From Streptomyces sp. SKN60 (GTDB lineage Bacteria; Actinomycetota; Actinomycetes; Streptomycetales; Streptomycetaceae), in NCBI RefSeq assembly GCF_026236535.1, contig NZ_JAHTMW010000003.1:186001-250000 (forward strand): a stretch of DNA of 64,000 nucleotides, written 5' to 3'. The notes below the pieces were generated by a model. That model saw only the letters and a list, made by a program, of their open reading frames with translations. It was not told the origin of the DNA and did no database searches. The position numbers and the translations under genes are program-made. Positions within the stretch are counted from its first letter, which is position 1. Every line of letters begins with the position of its first letter. Shown here in pieces: positions 24,202 through 32,200 of this stretch.

Positions 24202-27200
24202 ATGACGACTGCGCCGCTCCGGCCTGCGCCGGTGGGCCGGGAGGAACTCCTCGGCCGCCTTGAACGCGTCCTGCAGGCTCGCGGTCGCGCGCTGCTCACC
24301 GGTCCCGCCGGGGTCGGCAAGACCGAGGTCGCCGTGGCCGCCGCCGCCCGCGCCGAGGCGCGCGGCGAGACGGTGCTGTGGCTGGCCACCCTCCCCGCCG
24401 ACCGGGACATACCGGGCGCGGCCGCCGCCGCGCTCGTCGCCTCCGTGGCCGCCACCGTCACCTGGCCGGGCCCGGCCCACCCCGGGGCCGCCGCCGGCGC
24501 CGGAGAGCCGCCCACCGTCCCGTACGACGCCGGACACCCCGTACACCCCGTACACGGCGCATACGGCGCACACGGCGGTACGGAGCCGGGCGCGGCACCC
24601 GGCGACGGCGAGCCCCGCACGGCCGAGCTCCCGGCCCAGCGCGGCCCCGGCGACCACGCCGACGGCCCGGGCACGGGCGGGCGCCGCTCCTGCGGGCACG
24701 CGCCGGTCGGCGGGATCGGTGTGCTCGCCTCCGGGGTCTTCGACGGGCTGCCCGGGCCGCAGCGGGCCGCCGTGGCCATGCTGTGCCGCGAGGCGCCGCC
24801 CGAGGACGGCGGCTGGGACCCGATCGCGCTGCGTCTCGGCATCGCCGGGATCCTGCGCGCGCTCACCGCGCGCGGCCCGGCGCTGCTGGTGGTCGACGGC
24901 GTGCAGCACATCGACGCGGACAGCGCCGACCTGCTCCGCTTCGCGCTTCACCTGGCGCCGCCCGCGCTGCGGGTGATCGGCGTGGAGACGCCCGAGGCCT
25001 ACGCGGCGTACGACCCCGGCCCCGGCCCGGACGCCGCCGCGGGCGGCGGCGCCGGGACCGATCCGCACGGCACCCGGCTCTGGGTGCCCTCGGAGGCGGA
25101 CGTGCTGCTCGTGCCGCCGCTGCAGGCCGACGAGATCGCCGAACTGCTCATCCACCACCGGCTGCCGTCCCGGATGGCCGGCCGCATCCACAAGGCGAGC
25201 GGCGGCAACCCGCGGCTCGCGCTCGCCGTGGGCCGCTCGCTGGCCGACGCCCGCACCCCGGTGCACCACGCCGAGGCCCTGACGCTCTCCGGCCGGGCCC
25301 GCGACCTGGCCCGGCAGCTGCTCGGCGCGGCGCCGTCCGAGGTGCGCGCGACGCTGCTGCTCGCCGCGCTCGCGCTGCGCCCGCACGCCGCCCTGGTGCG
25401 CCGGGCCGGGCGGCCGAACGCGGAGGCCGACCTCGCGGCGGCCGAGCGGGCCGGTCTGGTGTCGCTGTCCGAGGACGGCACGGTCGCCTTCACCGCCGGG
25501 CTGCTGCCCTCCACCCTGGTGCACGACGCGAGCTGGGCCGAGCGCAGCGCCGGCCACGCCGCCCTGGCCGGGGTCGTGGACGACCCGGTGGAGGCGGTCC
25601 GGCACCGGGCGCTCGCCACCGACGCGCCCGACGAGGAGCTGGCCGCCGAGGTCGCCGAGGCGGCGGACCTCGCCCGGCGGCGCGGCAACAGCGCGCTGGC
25701 CGCCGAACTCGCCCTGCTCGCCGCCGAGTCCACGCCGGGCCGGCTCGGGCAGCAGCGGATCACCCGCCTGGTCGACGCCGCCGAGGAGGCCGCGCGGGCG
25801 GCCCGCGCCGATCTCGCGATGCGCGCCGCGACCGACCTGCTGGCCCGGGACGCGGCGCCCACCGACCGGGTGCGGGCCCGGCTCGCCGTCCTCGACACCG
25901 CGGGCCAGGGCCTCACCGGCCTCGACGAGATGTACGTGCACGCCATGGAGGACTCCGAGGACGACACCGCGCTGCGCGCCGCCGTCCAGCTCCGGCTGTC
26001 CATCAAGTACGTGCTCGCGGACGGCGATCCGCTGCGTTCCCGGGCGGCCGCCATGGAGTCGGCGGCGCTCGCCGCGTCGATGGGCGACCCCCGTACGGCC
26101 GCCCAGGCCCTGACCGTACAGGCGCGGATGGAGCGGGCGCTCGGCGCGCCGGACGCGGAGGCCGTGCTCGCGCAGGCGCGGGCCCTGGAGACGGCCGAGC
26201 GGCCGGCCGGGATCCGGAACGCCGCCCAGATCCTGACGATCCGTCACGCCCTCTTCGACGGGCGCCTGTCGGACGCGCGGGCACAGCTGGGCGCGCTCCT
26301 TCCGCTGGTGCAGCGGCGGGGTTCGGTGGAGGACGCGATCGAACTCCTCAGCACGCTCGCGGAGATCGAGTCGCGGATCGGTCCGTGCGCCTCGGCGCTC
26401 GCGCACGCCGGGCAGTCGCTGGCGCTGACCCTGGAGGCGGGCCTGTCGCCGGGTCCCGCCTGGTACGCGCTGGCGCTCGCCGAGACCGCGGGCGGCAGCT
26501 TCGCCCGGGCGGCCAGCTACGCGCGGCGCAGTGTGCAGGCCTCGGAGGAGGAGGGCGACCGGGTGTTCCTGTCCCGGAGCCTGTACGCCCTCGGCCGGGT
26601 GCAGCTGGTCAACGGGGACGTGAGCGCGGCCCTGGAGACGCTGCGCCGGGTGGAGACGAACGAGCGGGCGCAGTCGACGGTGGATCCGTCGATGCTGCGC
26701 TGGCACGAGGAGCTGGCGGAGGCGCTGCTCGCGCACGACGCGGTGGACGAGGCGACGGCGCTGCTCGCCGAGGTGCGGCCGGTGGCCGAGCGGCTCGGCC
26801 GGTCGACGGTGCTGCTCGGCTTCGACCGGGCGTACGCGCTGTGTCTGGCGGCGGAGGGCCGCACGGACTCGGCGGCGGAGCTGCTCGCGGGGACGGCGGC
26901 CCGGTTCGGCGAGGCGGATCTGCCGGTCGAGCGGGGCCGGGCGCTGATCGCGCTCGCCCGGGTGGAGCGCCGGCGGCGGCGCCGTTCGGCGGCGCAGGCG
27001 GCGCTGCAGTCGGCGGCCGCGGTGTTCGAGCGGGTGGGCGCGGCGCCGTGGCTGGCGCTTGCCGGCGAGGCGCCGGCCGGTCCGGGGGGCGAGGGCCCGG
27101 TGGGCGAGGACGCGCTGCCGGGGCTCGCCTCGCTGACCGAGGCGGAGCTGCGGCTCGCCCGCCTGGTGGGCTCGGGGGCCAGCAACCAGGAGGCGGCGGC

Positions 27201-27306
27201 CAAGCTGTATCTGAGCGTGAAGACGGTCGAGGCGCGGCTGACCCGGATCTACCAGAAGCTGGACGTGCGCTCGCGCGCCCAGCTGGCCACCGCGCTCCGA
27301 CCGTGA
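24202..27306 (+). CDS. LAL-type LuxR regulator with AAA/NB-ARC-like ATPase
   Basis: A 1034-residue large ATP-binding LuxR regulator. The P-loop GPAGVGKTE lies at residues 34-42, with Walker B-like LLVVDGVQHIDADS near 230. A helical TPR-like middle (about 450-950) and a C-terminal LuxR helix-turn-helix (LTEAELRLARLVGSGASNQE, then KTVEARLTRIYQKL) complete it. A low-complexity insertion (about 95-170, Gly/Pro/His-rich with short tandem repeats of GTACACCCC type) separates the P-loop from the rest. ATG follows GGAGGGTGG. It neighbours the caspase/protease cluster, convergent with the caspase gene, but a regulatory link is only positional. Confidence 0.9.
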   Translation: MTTAPLRPAPVGREELLGRLERVLQARGRALLTGPAGVGKTEVAVAAAARAEARGETVLWLATLPADRDIPGAAAAALVASVAATVTWPGPAHPGAAAGAGEPPTVPYDAGHPVHPVHGAYGAHGGTEPGAAPGDGEPRTAELPAQRGPGDHADGPGTGGRRSCGHAPVGGIGVLASGVFDGLPGPQRAAVAMLCREAPPEDGGWDPIALRLGIAGILRALTARGPALLVVDGVQHIDADSADLLRFALHLAPPALRVIGVETPEAYAAYDPGPGPDAAAGGGAGTDPHGTRLWVPSEADVLLVPPLQADEIAELLIHHRLPSRMAGRIHKASGGNPRLALAVGRSLADARTPVHHAEALTLSGRARDLARQLLGAAPSEVRATLLLAALALRPHAALVRRAGRPNAEADLAAAERAGLVSLSEDGTVAFTAGLLPSTLVHDASWAERSAGHAALAGVVDDPVEAVRHRALATDAPDEELAAEVAEAADLARRRGNSALAAELALLAAESTPGRLGQQRITRLVDAAEEAARAARADLAMRAATDLLARDAAPTDRVRARLAVLDTAGQGLTGLDEMYVHAMEDSEDDTALRAAVQLRLSIKYVLADGDPLRSRAAAMESAALAASMGDPRTAAQALTVQARMERALGAPDAEAVLAQARALETAERPAGIRNAAQILTIRHALFDGRLSDARAQLGALLPLVQRRGSVEDAIELLSTLAEIESRIGPCASALAHAGQSLALTLEAGLSPGPAWYALALAETAGGSFARAASYARRSVQASEEEGDRVFLSRSLYALGRVQLVNGDVSAALETLRRVETNERAQSTVDPSMLRWHEELAEALLAHDAVDEATALLAEVRPVAERLGRSTVLLGFDRAYALCLAAEGRTDSAAELLAGTAARFGEADLPVERGRALIALARVERRRRRRSAAQAALQSAAAVFERVGAAPWLALAGEAPAGPGGEGPVGEDALPGLASLTEAELRLARLVGSGASNQEAAAKLYLSVKTVEARLTRIYQKLDVRSRAQLATALRP

Positions 27307-27320
27307 GCGTGTGACCCTGC

Positions 27321-28130
27321 TCAGACCGTGAACGGGCGCTGGCCCAGGAAGGCCGGCGCGGGGGCTCCCGTCGTGTAGAGGTTGGGGCTCTGGGTGGGCG
27401 GCAGCCTGCGCTGGATCGCCCGGTGGAAGGTGCGGTAGTCGCCGCGGAAGACGCCGTCCTCCCAGACCTCCAGGAGCGCCTCGGTGAAGGCGCCGTTGAC
27501 CGGGCCGTCGGCGGCGGTCTGGTTGTCCTGGCAGGCGGAGATCAGGATCACCGGCGGGCCCTGGCCGTCGCCGGTGACCGCGGCGGCCTTGGCGACGGAG
27601 CGCTGCAGATCGTCGTAGAAGACGCGGTCGCGCTCGTACAGCGCGATCTGCCGCGGCTCGGGCAGATAGCGGGCGGTGGTCGCCTCGCCGCCGGGGAGCT
27701 CGACGCTGCTGCCGCTGTGGCAGCAGTCGAAAAGGGTGACGATCCGTACGCCGTCGTCGAAGCGGCGGAACTCCTGGTGGACCTCGTCGTCGAGGAACTG
27801 GCGGTCGTAGAGGACCAGGGTCTCGTCGCGCCGGTCGGGCTCGTCGTCGGGGCCGGTGACATCGGGCACCTGGCCGCCGTGGCCCGAGTAGGTGAAGAGC
27901 AGGATGTCGCCGGCGGAGAGCCGTTCGGCCGCCGCGCGCAGGGCAGTGGTGACGCCCTCGACGGTGCCCTCGCGGGTGAGCAGGACGGTCTCCGTGAAAC
28001 CCGCGGCGCGAGCCAGGCGGGCCATGTCGCGGGCGTCGTTCTCGCAGGCCACGAGGGTGCCGTCCCAGCCGTCGTAGCGTTCGGGGTCGACCCGGTTGAG
28101 GCCGACGTGCAGGGAGAGTCCGGTGGGCAT
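27321..28130 (-). CDS. Caspase-like cysteine peptidase (C14, orthocaspase type)
   Basis: A 269-residue single-domain caspase-fold protein. The catalytic dyad is His84 in TYSGHGGQ and Cys137 in FDCCHSGSS. LSLHVGLNRVDPERY is the first strand and VILISACQDNQTA the later core strand. There is no N- or C-terminal extension, so activation would depend on a partner. ATG at 28130 has GAGGCC upstream. It is divergent from the endonuclease gene across 106 bases; the two are probably expressed together. In the family, caspase effectors are triggered by NTPase sensors; here the candidate is the large ATPase-protease at 29220-34478 (inference). Confidence 0.9.
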   Translation of the reverse strand: MPTGLSLHVGLNRVDPERYDGWDGTLVACENDARDMARLARAAGFTETVLLTREGTVEGVTTALRAAAERLSAGDILLFTYSGHGGQVPDVTGPDDEPDRRDETLVLYDRQFLDDEVHQEFRRFDDGVRIVTLFDCCHSGSSVELPGGEATTARYLPEPRQIALYERDRVFYDDLQRSVAKAAAVTGDGQGPPVILISACQDNQTAADGPVNGAFTEALLEVWEDGVFRGDYRTFHRAIQRRLPPTQSPNLYTTGAPAPAFLGQRPFTV

Positions 28131-28236
28131 GGGAGGCCTCCTCACGGCGTGGGGAGGGGGCACCGGGGGCGTCTGTTCGAGTGGCCTGCGGGTCCGGTGC
28201 CGTGGGCGACCCTCGTCCGCGCGGTACTTACATCGT

Positions 28237-29094
28237 ATGAACCCCAGCGACTCCCGGCATGATCTCGCCGACCGCACCGGCTACGACGAGGGCTTCCTCG
28301 GCCCGGCGGTGCCGCTCGCGCTGCCGGCCCGAGCGTCGGTGGAGACGGTGATCCTGCCGTACACCCACTTCACCGTGGTGTTCCGGCCGGACCGGCGGCT
28401 CGCCGCGTCGACCGCCGTCTGCATCGAGGGCGGCGAGCTGCTCGACGACGTGGAGCGCGACGACGTCTGGCTCTACGACCCGCGCCTCCCGCGCGAGCAG
28501 CAGGCGGGCGAGGAGGTGTACAAGAACAACAGCCTGGACCGGGGCCATCTGGTGCGCCGGCTCGACCCGGTGTGGGGCGCGGCGGCGGTGGCGGGGCGGG
28601 CGAACACGGACACCTTCCACTTCACCAACGCGGCGCCGCAGGCGGATGTGTTCAACCAGGGCAAGCAGCTGTGGCAGGGCCTGGAGAACTATCTCCTCGA
28701 CCACGCGGCGGCGTTCGACCGCAAGCTGGTGGTGCTGACCGGGCCGGTGCTCCAGGACTCCGATCCGCCGTACCGGGGCATCCAGGTGCCACTGCGCTTC
28801 TGGAAGGTCGCGGCCTTCATGCAGGACGGGGCGCTGGCGGCGACCGGGTACGTGCTCGACCAGAGCCCGGATCTGAGCCGGGACGCGGACCGGGCGTTCG
28901 CCGGGGCGGTCCCGGGCGCGCCGCCGCCGCTCGGCCCGTTCCGCACGTACCAGGTGCCGGTGTCGGACGTCGCGGAGATCACCGAACTGGAGCTGGGGCC
29001 GCTGCCGGACGTGGATCTGATGCCGCCCTCGCGGGGCCCGGAGGACCGCTGGCGGCGCCTGGAGTCGTACGAGGACATCGCGATGGCGGACTGA
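28237..29094 (+). CDS. DNA/RNA non-specific endonuclease (NUC1, DRGH type)
   Basis: A 285-residue nuclease of the beta-beta-alpha-metal family. The DRGH signature is at residues 101-104 (NNSLDRGHLVRRLDPVW) with His104 as general base. The metal-binding Asn is in FTNAAPQ (about residue 131), and the substrate-side region follows (LVVLTGPVLQDSDPPYRG). No signal peptide is present, unlike secreted Serratia nuclease, so it would act inside the cell on host or invader nucleic acid. ATG at 28237 has no ribosome site but sits 6 bases after TACTTA, suggesting a leaderless mRNA. It lies 125 bases before the large ATPase-protease gene. Confidence 0.9.
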   Translation: MNPSDSRHDLADRTGYDEGFLGPAVPLALPARASVETVILPYTHFTVVFRPDRRLAASTAVCIEGGELLDDVERDDVWLYDPRLPREQQAGEEVYKNNSLDRGHLVRRLDPVWGAAAVAGRANTDTFHFTNAAPQADVFNQGKQLWQGLENYLLDHAAAFDRKLVVLTGPVLQDSDPPYRGIQVPLRFWKVAAFMQDGALAATGYVLDQSPDLSRDADRAFAGAVPGAPPPLGPFRTYQVPVSDVAEITELELGPLPDVDLMPPSRGPEDRWRRLESYEDIAMAD

Positions 29095-29219
29095 GACGGG
29101 ATAGGGGCGGGGCCGCCCGGTGCGGTCCGGCAGCGATTGCGGGGGCCTGCGGGCGGCGGGACGATGACAGCAGCGAGCAGGCGTCCCCAACGGCGCAGGG
29201 ACGCCCGGGCAGGTGCGTC

Positions 29220-32200
29220 ATGCCGCTCACCGAGACGGAGTGGGGCCTCGTCACCAGCTGGGTGCGGGACCATCTCCTGGACGATCCGGATCCCCGGACC
29301 AGGCTCCTCGGCACCTCGCTGACCACGGACTTCGTCACGAGTCTGCCGCTCACCCCGGACCGCGACGCCAACGCGCGGCTGATCGTCGGCGCCGCCCGCC
29401 GGGACGTGGCCCAGCAACGGCGGCTGCTCGACGCGCTGGCCCGCCTGGACGCCCTGGACCGGCTCGACGCCGCCGACGCGGTGGGGCGGGGCATGGAGGT
29501 GCGGGCGCTGCTCGGGCGGCTGCGGGAGGACGAGGAGGCCGCCCGGGACGCGGCGGCCGACCCCTTCGAGGCGGTGGTCCTCCGGCACGGCACCGAGGTG
29601 TTCCTGGGGCGCGCGGAGCTGCGCGAGACGCTGCGCCGCTTCGTGGCGGACCCGGAGCAGACGGTCCTGGTGGTGGACGGCGAGCCGGACAGCGGGCGCT
29701 CGTACACCTACCGGCTGATCCGGCACCTGGGGCAGCACCGCGGGTTCCGTCCGGTACGGGTCACCCTGGCGCGCACCTCGACGGCGGAGCGGCTGGTGGC
29801 GCGGCTCTGGGAGTTCGTGGCGGGCCCGGAGGCGGACGGATTCCCGTTGAATCCGACACGGTTGAACGATCCACTGCCGTCGATCGACGACGCGGTGCAC
29901 CGGATCGTGAGCCGGGCGACGGCCGCCGAGGACCGCTTCTGGCTGGTGCTCGACGAGTGCGACGCGCTCGACCCGAACTCCGACGTCTTCGACTGCATCG
30001 GCAAGCTCGCGCTCGCGATCTACGAGCACACTCCGGTGCGGAAGGAGACGGTGCCGCGGCTCGTGCTGCTCGGCTACGAGACGACGCTGCACCAACTCCC
30101 GTACGACATCAGGAACAACGAGTGCCGGGACACGGCGGTCCCGGCCGGCCCGGACGAACTGCGGGACTTCTTCGGGAAGTTCCTCCGCGAGGCCGGGGGC
30201 CCGCTGTCTCCCGGGCTTGTGACCGACGCCGCCGACGAGGTGCTGCGCGCGGCCGAGGCGGCCGGCCCCGGGGACGAGCCCGGCGGCGTGCCCGGGGACA
30301 GCCCGATGCGGCGGCTGTGCACGGCGACCGAGCAGGCGGTACGGATCCGGCTCGCCCTCGCACCCGGCGAGGACTACCTCACTCGGCTGCGCACCGGCCT
30401 CCGCTCCCCCGCCGCCCCCGTGGTCACCGCACTGCCCGAACTCCGGCGCGCCTACCGCGAGGCGGCCTGCCTCCTCGAATCCTTCGACCCGGCGGAGCTC
30501 CGGCTCCCCGACGAACGCGAGGCCGGCGGCCGCGCGGCGCTCGAACTCGTCGACGACTGCACGGCCTCGGCGGCCCCCCAGCGCTCCGTCCGCTGGACCC
30601 TGACCCCCGAGGTGCGCACGGAGGCCCTGCGCGGCCTCACCGGCCCGGAGGCCGCCCGGCGGGCCCTCGCGGCGAACGCGCCCGGCCCCGATGCGGAGCC
30701 GGGGGTCGCCCGGGCGGCCCTCGCCCTGCTGTCCGGCGCGCCCGCGGCCGTACCCCCCGACGCGGACGTGGAGCAGTTGTCCGACCTGCTCCAGGCGGTG
30801 CTGTGGCTCGGGCAGGTGCCGGGGACCGGCGGTCTGCTGCCCTCCGTCGAGGAGGTGCAGCGGCGCCTTGAGCGGGCCCGGCTGCTGCAGCCGCTGCGGC
30901 TGCTCGTACGGGACACGTTCCACGGCCGGAGCCGTGAACTGGACTCGCTGCGGGCCTACTTGGCACTGCCGGCCGAGCCGGCCGAGCCGCCCGTGCTGCT
31001 GCACGGGATCGGCGGGATCGGGAAGAGCACGCTGCTCGCCCGGTTCCTCCTGGATGCCCTGAAGGAGGCCGCGCCGGACGGGTTCCCGTTCGCCTGCATC
31101 GACTTCGAGCGGCCCACCCTCTCGATCCATGAACCGGCCACCGTCATCGCCGAGTCGGCGCGTCAGTTGGGCATCCAGTACCCGGAGCACCGGGAGGCCT
31201 TCGACGCGCTCGCCGAGCGCTGCGGGCGGACCGCCGGAGTGCAGCGCGGCGAGCGCAGTCAGCTCGACGAGCTGTCGCGGCTCTCGGCGACCCGCGCCAC
31301 CTACGGGCGGGACTACTCGGCCGGCTTCCACGCCCGGGCCAGCGCCCGCGAGCAGGACCTGGCGCGCGAGCTGGCGAGCCTGGTCGCGAAGGCGGTCGCG
31401 GTGCCGCCGGGCGCGATGGAGCCGCCGCTGGTCATCGCGGTGGACTCGTTCGAGGAGGCGCAGTACCGCGGCTCGCCGCTCATCTCCCGGATGTGGGCGG
31501 TGTGGACGGCGCTGCGGGCGGCGTATCCGCGGCTGCGGTTCGTGGTCGCGGGGCGGGCGCCGATCGACCACCCGGCGCGGGTCGTCGTACCGCGTGACAT
31601 GGAGCTGACGGAGCTGGACGAGCAGGCGTCGGTCGATCTGCTGATGTCCGCGGGCATCGACGACGAGTCGGTGGCGCGCGGTCTGTACGCGCGGGTCGGC
31701 GGGCATCCGCTGAGCCTGCGGCTCGCGGCGCGCACCGCGCTGTCCCTCGGCGCGGACACGGAGTCGCTCGGCGAGCTGCTCAGCGGGCTCACCGCGCGCC
31801 GCAGGCTGCACACCAGCGTGGACCAGATGCTGATCCAGGGCACTCTGTACGACCGGCTGCTCAAGCACATCGCCGACCCGGAGCTGCGGGCCCTCGTCCA
31901 GGCGGGGCTCGCGCTGCGGGTGATCACGCCGGACCTGGTGCGGGAGGTGCTCGCGGGGCCCGCCGGGGTGGCGGTGCCGTCGACGGCGGAGGCGGGCCGG
32001 TTCTTCGGTCTCCTCACCTCGCGGCTCGACCTGATGGAGTCGGCGGGGCCGCTGGCCATCCGGCACCGCCCGGACCTGCGGTCCATCATGCTGCGGCTGT
32101 CCGACGGCGCCCGTACGGATCTGATGCGGGCCGTGGACACCCGGGCGGTGGCGTACTACGCGGCCCGCGACACGGTCCGCGACCGGGCCGAGGAGATCTA

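Noticed and set aside
24163..26736. 857-codon minus-strand frame over the LAL regulator
   Set aside because: Arg/Gly/His-rich shadow without recognisable motifs or ribosome site.
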